This document shows, piece by piece, positions 28,376-36,710 of a stretch of DNA of 64,000 nt. The position numbers and the translations under genes were made by a program. The notes beneath the pieces are model-generated. The model did not search any database, was not told the DNA's origin, and was given only the letters and a program-made list of their open reading frames with translations. Source of the stretch: Pseudomonas synxantha (GTDB lineage: Bacteria > Pseudomonadota > Gammaproteobacteria > Pseudomonadales > Pseudomonadaceae); the NCBI RefSeq assembly GCF_900105675.1, contig NZ_LT629786.1, forward strand, positions 5,332,001-5,396,000. The letters run 5' to 3'. Every line of letters begins with the position of its first letter. Within the stretch, counting starts at the first letter, position 1.

Positions 28376-28557
28376 ACATCAATCACGTAGCCTTAAAGAT
28401 CCACTCTGCGCTCCCTGAACATGTCTCTGGTGCAATAGGCAGCCATTCAAAGGCCAGTGGGCTCCAGCAATATCAAAATGACTCGACGCAATTTAGGTGT
28501 ATTACCCCTTCTTCATTGCTTCACCCAAATAATCAGCAACCTGATCGATATCTAACA

Positions 28558-28644
28558 TGTCGCCAACAGCGACACGAGGATGAAACATGTCGCAAAAATA
28601 CAAAAATAACGACACGTTATGCACGCGGGCTTACACTAGCGACA
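28558..28644. promoter_or_regulatory. operator array and promoter of the Fic gene
   Basis: The hexamer TGTCGC or its complement GCGACA occurs at 28558, 28569, 28588 and 28639, and as ACGACA at 28609. The first two form a perfect inverted repeat with a 5-bp spacer. Copies at 28558/28588 and 28609/28639 are each exactly 30 bp apart. ACGACA (28609-28614) is also a -35 with 17 bp to TACACT (28632-28637), so a protein bound here would block RNA polymerase. Confidence 0.5.
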
Positions 28645-28706
28645 TGACAAGGGCGCTTATAAAAGCGGCCTCACCTTTAATTGGACGTCCTAGTGAGCGT
28701 GCGCCC

Positions 28707-29828
28707 ATGACTAACCCCCAGCGGCCTTGGCAGGCGGATAGACCCTATAACCAGCTTCCACCCTTGCCGCCAAAGGCAGAACTGGAAACCCGAGCAGTCC
28801 TCAAACGCTGCATCGAAGCTCGAGCAGCCTTGGCCGTATTGAAACAAGCAGCCGAGCTGATTCCTAACCAAACGATGCTGATCAATACGATCCCGCTGCT
28901 GGAAGCCAAGGACAGCTCCGAGATCGAAAGTATTGTCACTACTACAGATTTACTCTTTCAGCATGCCCAGGATGGCGCCAATCATGCAGATCCCGCGACC
29001 AAAGAAGCCCTCCGGTACCGCAAGGCTCTACATAACGGTTTCCAGTCGCTGGCTGAACGTCCACTCTCTACCGGCACAGCAGTAGAGATCTGTCGAACGC
29101 TCAAGGGGGTAGACATGGACATCCGTCGAGTACCAGGCGTCCAGCTAGCCAATGATCGGACCGGAGAAATCATCTATACCCCACCAGAGGGCGAAGATCG
29201 CTTACGCGACTTGCTCGCCAACTGGGAACGTTTTCTACACAACGAGACAGACCTCGACCCGCTGGTTCGCATGGCTGTCGGGCACTATCAGTTCGAGGCT
29301 ATTCATCCATTCACAGACGGCAATGGTCGTACCGGGCGCGTGCTAAACACCCTGTATCTGATCCAGGAAGGTCTGTTGAATCTACCGATTCTCTACCTTA
29401 GTCATTTCATCATTGCGCATAGAGCCGATTACTATCGACTACTGCTTGATGTCACACGCGAACAGGCCTGGGAGCCCTGGCTGCTGTACATGCTTACTGC
29501 CGTGGAAGAAACCGCTCGCTGGACCAGTGCCAAAATTGCCGCCATTCGCAGCCTGTCCGAGCACACCAGCCAATTTGTTCGCGAGCGTCTGCCGAAAACC
29601 TACTCACGCGAATTGGTGGACGTGATTTTTGAGCAGCCCTATTGCCGTATTAGCAACGTCGTCGACAAGCAGATCGCCCAGCGCCAGGCTGCTTCTCGCT
29701 ACCTCAAAGAGCTGGTCTCCATTGATGTTCTGCAAGAGGTTCAGGTCGGAAAGGAAAAACTGTTCATTCATCCAAAGCTGATGCAGTTGCTGATTCGCGA
29801 CGGCAACGAATTCAAGCCGTATTTCTGA
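28707..29828 (+). CDS. Fic family protein (AMP transferase type) with C-terminal winged helix
   Basis: A 373 aa protein. The Fic motif HPFTDGNGRTGR starts at His200. An N-terminal inhibitory helix is suggested by SSEIES (Ser70-x3-Glu74; the usual Gly/Asn after Glu is Ser). The C-terminus (about 300-370) reads as a winged helix with YSRELVDVIFEQPYCRISNV and QAASRYLKELVSIDVL. Such proteins transfer AMP to proteins, and the winged helix may make it an autoregulator. The start at 28707 lies downstream of the promoter array; two earlier ATGs (28587, 28644) lie inside it. The next genes are unrelated, so it seems a lone gene without a separate antitoxin. Confidence 0.88.
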   Translation: MTNPQRPWQADRPYNQLPPLPPKAELETRAVLKRCIEARAALAVLKQAAELIPNQTMLINTIPLLEAKDSSEIESIVTTTDLLFQHAQDGANHADPATKEALRYRKALHNGFQSLAERPLSTGTAVEICRTLKGVDMDIRRVPGVQLANDRTGEIIYTPPEGEDRLRDLLANWERFLHNETDLDPLVRMAVGHYQFEAIHPFTDGNGRTGRVLNTLYLIQEGLLNLPILYLSHFIIAHRADYYRLLLDVTREQAWEPWLLYMLTAVEETARWTSAKIAAIRSLSEHTSQFVRERLPKTYSRELVDVIFEQPYCRISNVVDKQIAQRQAASRYLKELVSIDVLQEVQVGKEKLFIHPKLMQLLIRDGNEFKPYF

Positions 29829-29891
29829 GCCGAAATTAAGGAAATCGTGAATAAGTCGCCTGGACGATAAAAACGAACAGGCGACGTCATA

Positions 29892-30128
29892 TCACCTAGG
29901 CTGCAAACACTCCACAGCCCGATCCGCCACCATCTTCGCCATCTCCACCAAATGCATCACCGCTCTCTGTGGCGCAGCCAGCGGTTCTCCGACCACCTGC
30001 GACGTAGCCACCGCACACTGCAGCAACTCCGCCACACGCACCCAAGCATCCTCGAAGCTCAACTCTTCATTAACAGTAAATGGGTTAGGCCCACGCGAAG
30101 AAGGCATATCTGAAACAACGTTTTCCAT
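29892..30128 (-). CDS. small Pseudomonas-type hypothetical protein (DUF3077/DUF6124-like)
   Basis: A 78 aa protein starting MENVVSDMPSSRGPNPFTV, with a helical C-terminal half (LAAPQRAVMHLVEMAKMVAD). Pseudomonas genomes carry many copies of small proteins of this look, annotated only as domains of unknown function; I assign it by resemblance. TTGGAG precedes the ATG by nine bases. The 183 bp upstream to the next gene show nothing more. Confidence 0.6.
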   Translation of the reverse strand: MENVVSDMPSSRGPNPFTVNEELSFEDAWVRVAELLQCAVATSQVVGEPLAAPQRAVMHLVEMAKMVADRAVECLQPR

Positions 30129-30311
30129 GGCACAACTCCAATTAAAAAGTGTGTACCAATCGACTCCGGGCGACTAAACCCGATCACTGAATAGACAGTG
30201 ACAGTTCGCAGCCTAGTCACCCATTCCCGCTGGCGCAATGCAGTTTGGATTCTCTCGGAAACGTCCTGCAAATGAAAGCGATCAGCCCTGCTGGCCCTTT
30301 AAGCCGTCGCC

Positions 30312-31469
30312 TCAATCCAATATCAAATGCGGCAAAAACCGACTCGAATCCTTGGTAATCAAACTATCGTCCTCCCGCACGCCAATCCCCGCCGCTTGAT
30401 CCCCAATCACCCAAGACCCAATCAACGTGTAGCTGTCCCCAAACCGTGGCAACGGCGCAAACTCCTGAAGAATAAATGGCGCATCCGTGTAGGGCCCGTC
30501 CTCTTTCACGATCAACCCATCAGCCGTTTGCAGTTCAATATTGGCGCCTTCCCGCGAGAAGAACGGCTTGCGTACCCAGCCCTTCGGCACGGCCTTGCCT
30601 GGGTCAGTATCCAGGTGCGACGCGAGCAAATTCGGGTGGCCTTTGTTGAACTCCCACAACAACGGCAGGATGCCTTTGTTGGAGAGGATGGACTTCCACG
30701 CCGGCTCGAAAAACTGCGTATCGCTCTCGGCAATGGCGGCGCCGAAGGGTTCGTGGAAGATGAACTCCCAGGCATGCAACTTGAACAGATGGGGGATCCA
30801 GCGATCTTGTAGGTCGACGAAGCGGCCTTCGTTGGTCAGGCCGATGTCTTCGATGTCGATGTGGCGGGATTCGATGCCGACTTTTTCCGCGACCAGACGC
30901 AGGTAGTCGGTGGTGCCTTTGTCTTCGATGGAGTCTTTCATCGAGGCGAAGTAGAACGGCTGGTTGACCTGCAGTTGGGCGAAGGCCTGGTGCAGTTTGG
31001 TGTCGATGCTGTTGAATTGGTCGGCGTGTTTGGGCAGCAGGCCGCGTTCGATGCATTGCTCGAGCCAGCCCCACTGGAACGCCGCGGCCTCGTAGAGGCT
31101 GGTGGGGGTGTCGTAGTTGAGTTCGAGCAGTTTGGCGGGACCGGTGCCGTTGTAGGAGAAGTCCATGCGCCCGTACAGGTGCGGGTGGCCTTCGAGCCAT
31201 GAGGTGCGGATCATGTCGTAGAAAGGCGCGGGGATGCTCAGGCGTTCGAGCAGTTCTTCACTGTGGACCACGCGGGCCACGAGGTCCATGCACATGTCAT
31301 GGATCTCGGTGGTCGGGTCTTCAAGGTCGCGCTCGATTTGTTGGAGCGTGAACTGGTAATACGCGCGCTCGTCCCAGTAGGGTTCGCCGTCGATGGTGTG
31401 GAACAGAAAACCGAGACTGTCGGCGGTCTGTTTCCAGTCATGACGCTCTGCGCAGTGGATCTTCTTCAT
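30312..31469 (-). CDS. glutathionylspermidine synthase-like ATP-grasp protein (YjfC/YgiC)
   Basis: A 385 aa protein of the glutathionylspermidine synthase C-terminal family. ATP-grasp elements are visible as FSYNGTGPAKLLELNYDTPTS and PFFSREGANIELQ, ending SYTLIGSWVIGDQAAGIGVRE. The E. coli homologues YgiC and YjfC lack the amidase half of the true enzyme, as here; they probably ligate an amine to a carboxyl group, with unknown substrate. It is the last gene of the eight-gene minus-strand operon, 11 bp after the DUF1190 gene. AAGGAAGG precedes the ATG. Confidence 0.9.
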   Translation of the reverse strand: MKKIHCAERHDWKQTADSLGFLFHTIDGEPYWDERAYYQFTLQQIERDLEDPTTEIHDMCMDLVARVVHSEELLERLSIPAPFYDMIRTSWLEGHPHLYGRMDFSYNGTGPAKLLELNYDTPTSLYEAAAFQWGWLEQCIERGLLPKHADQFNSIDTKLHQAFAQLQVNQPFYFASMKDSIEDKGTTDYLRLVAEKVGIESRHIDIEDIGLTNEGRFVDLQDRWIPHLFKLHAWEFIFHEPFGAAIAESDTQFFEPAWKSILSNKGILPLLWEFNKGHPNLLASHLDTDPGKAVPKGWVRKPFFSREGANIELQTADGLIVKEDGPYTDAPFILQEFAPLPRFGDSYTLIGSWVIGDQAAGIGVREDDSLITKDSSRFLPHLILD

Positions 31470-31480
31470 GCCTGCCTTCC

Positions 31481-32194
31481 TTAACTGCTCGACCCGCCGC
31501 CGCCCCAGCCGCTGCGGGCGCTGGCCTTGCTGCCGAAGCCGCCACGGGAGGTGGCCGAGGACACGGAGCTCGACTTGTTGGTGGAGCGCAGCGTATTGGT
31601 GTAATTGCTGCTGCCGTACCGGGCCTGGTTGGAGCGGCCGAAGGTGGCCCCATTGGAGACGCGCTGGTTGAGCGTGGAGTTGCCGTAGTTGCCGCGATCA
31701 TCGCGGTAGCGGTACACCGGCTCGGAACGGTAGCTGTTGCGGTTGTTGCTCAGCATGTTGCCGATCAGCAGGCCGGTGAGCAGGCTGCTGGTGGAGAAAC
31801 CCGAGCCACCGCCGCTTGCTTGGGCGTTGGTCGCTTGGGCATTGGCGGCGTCGACCTGGGATTGAGTCACCTGGCCTTCGGCGGTCAGTTCAAAGCCGCC
31901 GAGCCTTGGGATGAACTTGCCGGTGGAGTCTTGCTGGCACCAGTCGGCGACGAAGTCAGCATCGCAATCGGCCTGGCTGTCGTACACCGGCGCAATGCGG
32001 CGATGCTCGGCCATGGCGGTCATGTAGGCGTCCGAGCAGACGTCTACCGGGAGTTTTTCATCGGCGCATTGCTGCACCGACTGGAAGTTGTACTTCTTCT
32101 GCAAATCGTAGGTTTTTTCCGTTGGCCCGCAGCCGGATATCGCCATGGCGACCGACGCTGCCAGCGACAGCTGGACGTACTTGCTTCGTTTCAT
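31481..32194 (-). CDS. DUF1190 lipoprotein (YgiB/YjfM family)
   Basis: A 237 aa secreted lipoprotein. The start at 32194 gives a type II signal, MKRSKYVQLSLAASVAMAISGC; the frame extends six codons upstream. After the Cys comes a DUF1190 region (YDLQKKYNFQSVQQCADEKLP, four Cys residues in all), then a low-complexity Ser/Gly/Arg-rich tail ending GWGGGGSSS. YgiB-YgiC and YjfM-YjfC are standing pairs in enterobacteria, matching the next gene here. Confidence 0.88.
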   Translation of the reverse strand: MKRSKYVQLSLAASVAMAISGCGPTEKTYDLQKKYNFQSVQQCADEKLPVDVCSDAYMTAMAEHRRIAPVYDSQADCDADFVADWCQQDSTGKFIPRLGGFELTAEGQVTQSQVDAANAQATNAQASGGGSGFSTSSLLTGLLIGNMLSNNRNSYRSEPVYRYRDDRGNYGNSTLNQRVSNGATFGRSNQARYGSSNYTNTLRSTNKSSSVSSATSRGGFGSKASARSGWGGGGSSS

Positions 32195-32212
32195 CGAGAG
32201 CTCCGTGCGCAA

Positions 32213-32641
32213 TCAGTTCGAGGTGGGCGTCATGCACGCGGCATTCAACATGCCGACGCTGATGGCCACGGCGGCCACGTAGATGCCGGCCGCGAGTTCG
32301 CCCTTTTTGATGCGCTCGGACGTGCCTTTGAGCACCAGGCTGGTCAGCAAAAACGCCAACAGTTGGACGACGGCTGCAATCACCGCCCAGACCACGAAGT
32401 CGACGAGGCTGACGGAGTAGGCAATCACGTTGCTGGCCGGAATGGCGAAGCCGACGATGGCACCGCCCAGGGCGACCGCTGCGGATGTGTTGCCCGCTCG
32501 GATCAGCTCGAATTCCTTGTGCGGGGTGATGCGGGTGTAGATGAACTGGAACAGCGCGAACAGTAGCGCAGCCCCCAGGATGTAGAGGACAAAGCCGAAC
32601 ACGGCAGCTTTGTTCAGGGAAATGGAGAGAGCTTCTAGCAT
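32213..32641 (-). CDS. DUF350 membrane protein (YjfL family)
   Basis: A 142 aa inner-membrane protein with four hydrophobic segments and the DUF350 mark ALGGAIVGFAIPASNVIAYS, where the conserved Gly/Pro helix region lies. AAGGAAG precedes the ATG. Function unknown; DUF350 genes often accompany PspA-like and glutathionylspermidine synthase-like genes. Confidence 0.88.
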   Translation of the reverse strand: MLEALSISLNKAAVFGFVLYILGAALLFALFQFIYTRITPHKEFELIRAGNTSAAVALGGAIVGFAIPASNVIAYSVSLVDFVVWAVIAAVVQLLAFLLTSLVLKGTSERIKKGELAAGIYVAAVAISVGMLNAACMTPTSN

Positions 32642-32656
32642 GGGATGCTTCCTTTT

Positions 32657-33331
32657 TTAGAGCGCAGTCAGATCGGTTGTGTACAGCGAAATGCCCAGCG
32701 ACGTGCTCAGGCTGATGGTGCCTTCGGCGTCTTCTTCGACGGAAAACAGCAAAAACTCGCGGCGGTCGGTCAGGCCGGTGTCGCGTGCATATAGCATCGA
32801 ACGGTGCTCAATGCTGTAGGCCGCCTCCGGGCTGACGATTTGTTCGCTCATTGCTACCAATTCGGTCTGGCCGTCTTCGCTGCCCCACTCACGGAAGAAC
32901 TCGACGCCGTCGTGGGTGTAGGTCGGCAACCCGATCAGGCTCTGTGGGCCCGCCAGCCGGCGCAGTTCCGCTTCACTGCTGACAGTGACGTTACTGAGGT
33001 AGTTGAACAGGATCACCGACTCGACCTGCCCGGCGATGTCACCCGTGGTGTGCACCTGCAGCCAATAGTCTTCGTCGTTCATGTAATAGCGCGACAGCCA
33101 GGTCGACTGCCCGAGGTCAACGGTGCCGTTGGCCCAGATTTCCTGGGAACCGGGTATTACCACCGAGGTTTTCTCATCGAGCAACAGTTTCAGGCTCGTG
33201 TCGAACATCAGACCTTTGCCCGGTGCCAGGCCCAATGGCCCGGTGACCGGCAGTGCCTGGCTGGTCGGCGCTTTCGAGTCAGTAGTGGCGTTCGGAGCTT
33301 CGAGCCCCATCAGTTGTTTAAACCATCCCAT
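32657..33331 (-). CDS. DUF2491 protein (YjfK family)
   Basis: A 224 aa soluble protein beginning MGWFKQLMG. After a flexible linker (about 10-40) comes a beta-rich domain (STWLSRYYMNDEDYWLQVHT), typical of DUF2491. Function unknown. The start at 33331 lies inside the last codons of the channel gene (14-bp overlap); the frame is open to 33427 but that part lies within the channel gene. Confidence 0.85.
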   Translation of the reverse strand: MGWFKQLMGLEAPNATTDSKAPTSQALPVTGPLGLAPGKGLMFDTSLKLLLDEKTSVVIPGSQEIWANGTVDLGQSTWLSRYYMNDEDYWLQVHTTGDIAGQVESVILFNYLSNVTVSSEAELRRLAGPQSLIGLPTYTHDGVEFFREWGSEDGQTELVAMSEQIVSPEAAYSIEHRSMLYARDTGLTDRREFLLFSVEEDAEGTISLSTSLGISLYTTDLTAL

Positions 33332-34352
33332 GGGAGATTTCCTTGAGCCGGGTGGAGGCGATATAGAAGAGTTCACCGCCCTCGACGCGGGTGGCGCTCG
33401 GCGGGTTGATCGCGGGTTGCTGGGCATCTTTGGCGCGATAGCCGATAAGGGTGGCGTTGTGCTGTTCTTTCAGTCGGGTATACAGCTCGCCAAACGTGGC
33501 CTCAAAGGCCTCGGGCAGTTTCATCAGGTATTGGGTGGCACCCTGCCCCACGCACAGCAGTTCATTGATGACCACTGATGAACCGGGGTCCTGGGAGGCA
33601 CGCACCAGCATTTCAATCGCCATGCTTGAGGTGCATTCCAGGCGGGGTGCGTAGGAACTGGCGAGTGCGGCGATTTCACTTTCGTTGAAGTGGGCGACCA
33701 CATGCCCGACGGGGCTTAATTGATTGACCGCCAGTACCGTAGCCAGGGTCAGGTCGTCAGATGGGGTTCGCACCAGCACACGTTCGGCACCGGGAACACC
33801 GGCACGCAGCAGCAACGCGGTGGAGGACAGGCTCTCACCGCGGATGAACGCCGCTTTGCCCGGCATCGGGTTTTCTTCGAGGGTGCAGTCGCAAATCACG
33901 ATCAGGTTGTCGTTGGAGGTTTCATCTTGCAGCAACAACTCGATGACCCGCTCACTGGATGCGCCCTCCCAGCCGATCAGCACGGTATGGCCGGCCTTGC
34001 CGGTGAAATCGCCTTTGCCCTTCATGCCTTTTCTCCATGCATCGATGACACTGCTGGTGGTTTTGCCGATGGCGGCCGTGAGCAGCGCAATGCCGCCGAG
34101 CATGACCCAGGCTGCCACGAATATCCGCCCCACCGCGGTCTGCGGTGCGAGATCGCCATAGCCGACGGTCAGTGTGGTGGTCAGATAAAAGTAAATAAAG
34201 GTTGCGGGGGCGGTGAGGTGTTGCTCGCCCAGGAACACCAGGCCCAGATAAGCCACGCCCAGGTGTACGCCCAAGGCAACGACCAGGCCTGCCCAGCCGA
34301 AGCGGTGAAAGAGGGACGAAGCGTACCGGCGCAATAAAAGAAAGATCGACAT
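33318..34352 (-). CDS. two-TM potassium channel with RCK/TrkA-N domain
   Basis: A 344 aa ion channel. A short N-terminus is followed by TM1, the selectivity filter TVGYGDLAP at residues 62-70, TM2, and a cytosolic Rossmann RCK domain (TVLIGWEGASSERVIELLL) plus a C-terminal extension with DAQQPAINPPS. It resembles the YjfKch-type channels found next to yjf genes. AGGGATGAA lies just before the ATG at 34352; an open extension to 34406 has no homology-like sequence. It overlaps the DUF2491 gene by 14 bp. Confidence 0.9.
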   Translation of the reverse strand: MSIFLLLRRYASSLFHRFGWAGLVVALGVHLGVAYLGLVFLGEQHLTAPATFIYFYLTTTLTVGYGDLAPQTAVGRIFVAAWVMLGGIALLTAAIGKTTSSVIDAWRKGMKGKGDFTGKAGHTVLIGWEGASSERVIELLLQDETSNDNLIVICDCTLEENPMPGKAAFIRGESLSSTALLLRAGVPGAERVLVRTPSDDLTLATVLAVNQLSPVGHVVAHFNESEIAALASSYAPRLECTSSMAIEMLVRASQDPGSSVVINELLCVGQGATQYLMKLPEAFEATFGELYTRLKEQHNATLIGYRAKDAQQPAINPPSATRVEGGELFYIASTRLKEISHGMV

Positions 34353-34424
34353 TTCATCCCTGGTTCCGTGGGTACTGGGTTCCTGACGAGGCGCTCGCCT
34401 CGGCATTTGGATGCTTAAGTGCGC

Positions 34425-34985
34425 TCACCCGGCATTAAACCTGCTGCGCGGTGCAGAGAGAAGTACCTTGGCGGCAATAAACCCGGCGAACGCGCCGAAG
34501 AGGTGACCTTCGAAGGAAACACCCTGCCGGGGCAGGAAGCCAAGGATCAGGCCGCCATACAGTACCGCCACCACACCGGCGGTTATCAGGTTGCTCCAGC
34601 TTCTGTGGAACCAGGCGCGCGCCAGCAGGTAAGCCCATAGCCCGAATACCCAGCCGCTGGCGCCGACGTGAATGCCTGCAAAACCGAACAGCCAGACCAA
34701 CGCGCCACCCAGCAGAATCACGATTGCGCTGACGGCAATAAAGCGGTGGAGTCCGTCGAGGATAACCAGGGTGCCCAGGACCAGAAAGGCAATCAGGTTT
34801 GCGCTCAGGTGGGCAAAGGACGCGTGCAGAAACGGTGAGGTGAGGATGCCGAACAGGCCGTGCAGCGTTCTCGGGACCAGGCCGAAGGCCATGAGGCTGT
34901 AACCGGTCGCTACATTGAGCAGTTGCAGCGCGACCATCAAGAGGGCCAGGCCTGCGATTGTCTTGAAACCCTTCAAGGCGTCCAT
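34425..34985 (-). CDS. rhomboid family intramembrane serine protease
   Basis: A 186 aa membrane protein with about six hydrophobic segments. The catalytic dyad is visible: Ser110 in the GASGWVFG (GxSG) loop and His161 in EGHLFGAFAG; HASFAHLSANL in TM2 supplies the conserved His and Asn. It should cleave transmembrane segments of other proteins; targets may be operon partners such as the channel or DUF350 protein (guess). The ATG at 34985 has GAGGTGAGG upstream. Confidence 0.9.
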   Translation of the reverse strand: MDALKGFKTIAGLALLMVALQLLNVATGYSLMAFGLVPRTLHGLFGILTSPFLHASFAHLSANLIAFLVLGTLVILDGLHRFIAVSAIVILLGGALVWLFGFAGIHVGASGWVFGLWAYLLARAWFHRSWSNLITAGVVAVLYGGLILGFLPRQGVSFEGHLFGAFAGFIAAKVLLSAPRSRFNAG

Positions 34986-35043
34986 CCTCACCTCGGCATA
35001 AAAAAGAAGGGCAGAAATGCCCTCCTCCCTTCGGCGACGTTGC

Positions 35044-35742
35044 TTACTCGGCCGACTTTTGCTTCAGACGCTCAAGAATCGCATTGGCGCTGCCTTCGTT
35101 CGGCGTGATGCCAGCGTCGCGCAGTTTGCGTTCCAGGTCAGTACCCGTCGACGCCTCAGCCAGTTCGTCCTGGGCTTGCAATTCAGCGGCGCGTTGCTGC
35201 TGCTTGGCCTGTAAGCGATTCAGCGTACCGACAGCGGTTTCCAGCTTGCCGTTGGCACCGCCGCTGGCAATGGATGCGCTGACCTGGGCCTTTTGCACGC
35301 TGTCGCGAGCCTTGGCCATGTCCACTTGCTGGCGCAGGCTTTTGATCCGGCTCTCGGCCTTGGTGATGTCCTTGCGCATGCTCTCGGCGTAGCCACCGAA
35401 CTCGGCGGTCTGCTTTTGCTCGACGTCCCGCTCGTTGGTCAGGGTCGAAATGGCTTCGGCGACTTCCAGGGCCAGGTCTTCACGGTTAGCCTGGATCGCG
35501 GCCATCGCCTTGGTCTCCAGGTCTTTGATCTTGGCGTCGTACTCGCCGACACGATCAGCGGCCAGTTTGTGCTTGGCCATGATGCTGACCAGCTCACGCT
35601 TGGCATTGGCCAGGGCGCTGTCAGCATCGCGGATTTCCTGGTCAAGGATGCGCAGGGCCTGTTGGTCGACGATCGATTCGCCGACTTCATTGGCACCGCC
35701 ACGCAGCGCGGTGAACAATTTGCTCCAGATGGACTGAGTCAT
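35044..35742 (-). CDS. PspA/IM30 family protein (YjfJ-like)
   Basis: A 232 aa almost fully helical protein of the PspA/ESCRT-III superfamily, beginning SIWSKLFTALRGGANEVGE, with long coiled coils (DQEIRDADSALANAKRELVS, MRKDITKAESRIKSLRQQVD). Such proteins coat and stabilise the cytoplasmic membrane under stress. The C-terminus is shorter and more charged than classical PspA. Second gene of the operon, 17 bp after DUF2170 gene. Confidence 0.92.
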   Translation of the reverse strand: MTQSIWSKLFTALRGGANEVGESIVDQQALRILDQEIRDADSALANAKRELVSIMAKHKLAADRVGEYDAKIKDLETKAMAAIQANREDLALEVAEAISTLTNERDVEQKQTAEFGGYAESMRKDITKAESRIKSLRQQVDMAKARDSVQKAQVSASIASGGANGKLETAVGTLNRLQAKQQQRAAELQAQDELAEASTGTDLERKLRDAGITPNEGSANAILERLKQKSAE

Positions 35743-35759
35743 TAGGTTTTCCCGAATAA

Positions 35760-36449
35760 TTAGTTGAAGAAACGTTCGAAGGCTTCGCTGGCGCGCTGCA
35801 CGTTGTCGACCAGGGTTTTCACCTCGGTCACGATGTTGGTCAGGCTGGAGTCGGAGCTGAGCGCACCGAACATGTTGTAGACCACCTGCCCGTTGGGCAT
35901 GGACTCGATGCCGATGGAAGACAACGGGAACATCTCCCGGCTGCGCAGCACCGCGTCGTTGAACTTGGCGACATCGTTGATGGACTCGACGTCGACCAGC
36001 ACGGTGTCCACGATGATCTGCTCGCCCACCACTGCGATGTAAATCGGCAGGCCCCCGAAGTCGTTCATTTCCAGCTTGATGCTGGACTCGGAGCCTTGGA
36101 CGAGGGAAAGCGTAATGTCTTTGGACGTCACTTCATCCAGGGCCTGCAGCGCACTGAAGAGGCGATCGATGTTCCAGTTGGTACCTGCGCTCATGAAATT
36201 CTCCGACATGAATGAGCCAGCCAGAATCGGTTGGCGAAGCTGTTTCTCCATCTGCTTGAGCAAGCTTCGGTTTTCGGGAAGCACCCAAGCCTCGTGTTTC
36301 ACATAACCGGCGGCCGCCAGGCCCGCGCGCATCTGCTTCATGTAAAAGCTCGATGGCTTTTTCGCAGACTGTTTCAAGCGCTCTCCCTGAAGGCTGGCTG
36401 AATCGGTATCGGGCCCTGCAGCAGGGCTCGATGGAGAGCTGCTTTTCAT
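35760..36449 (-). CDS. DUF2170 protein (YjfI family)
   Basis: A 229 aa soluble protein. Residues 1-35 are Ser/Pro-rich, followed by a short helical region (KPSSFYMKQMRAGLAAAGYV) that looks like a MetJ/Arc-type or linker segment, then the DUF2170 domain (about 85-225). As YjfI in E. coli it is the first gene of the yjf set. GAGGTC stands upstream of the ATG. The promoter and two palindromes lie just before it. Confidence 0.85.
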   Translation of the reverse strand: MKSSSPSSPAAGPDTDSASLQGERLKQSAKKPSSFYMKQMRAGLAAAGYVKHEAWVLPENRSLLKQMEKQLRQPILAGSFMSENFMSAGTNWNIDRLFSALQALDEVTSKDITLSLVQGSESSIKLEMNDFGGLPIYIAVVGEQIIVDTVLVDVESINDVAKFNDAVLRSREMFPLSSIGIESMPNGQVVYNMFGALSSDSSLTNIVTEVKTLVDNVQRASEAFERFFN

Positions 36450-36472
36450 CGTACTGACCTCGCTGTGAAAAA

Positions 36473-36484
36473 CTCACGCGTGAG
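36473..36484. promoter_or_regulatory. 12-bp palindrome CTCACGCGTGAG, copy 1
   Basis: A perfect 12-bp palindrome just downstream of the -10 element of the yjf-type operon promoter, about at the transcription start. An identical copy lies at 36519-36530. A dimeric regulator bound here would block transcription start. Confidence 0.6.
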
Positions 36485-36486
36485 AA

Positions 36487-36515
36487 AATCTACAGGCAAT
36501 GTTCGTTGCACTCAA
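36487..36515 (-). promoter_or_regulatory. sigma-70 promoter of the eight-gene yjf-type operon
   Basis: Read on the minus strand: TTGAGT (36515-36510), 17 bp, TAGATT (36492-36487), close to TTGACA/TATAAT. It lies 38 bp before the DUF2170 ATG. Two identical 12-bp palindromes bracket it. Confidence 0.7.
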
Positions 36516-36518
36516 TAG

Positions 36519-36530
36519 CTCACGCGTGAG
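36519..36530. promoter_or_regulatory. 12-bp palindrome CTCACGCGTGAG, copy 2
   Basis: The same palindrome as at 36473-36484, here just upstream of the -35 hexamer. The centres are 46 bp apart, so two dimers could lie on similar faces of the helix and loop or clamp the promoter. Confidence 0.6.
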
Positions 36531-36710
36531 ATTTTTCCGAAGCTGTTTCCGCCCATGGGCAAGACCATATCTTGTGAGTGACCAGGTATTGTCTCTTCTG
36601 AGTTGACGGTATTACCTATTCCAGCCGATTTATCCCCCATTACCCACCCATTAATCTGTGCCCATGTTGAACGCAACGCCCAACCAACCTAAACAAAAAA
36701 GGATTCAACC

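Noticed and set aside
30059..30271. 70-codon minus-strand frame upstream of the 78 aa gene
   Set aside because: Overlaps the 78 aa gene in another frame, no ribosome site, odd composition.
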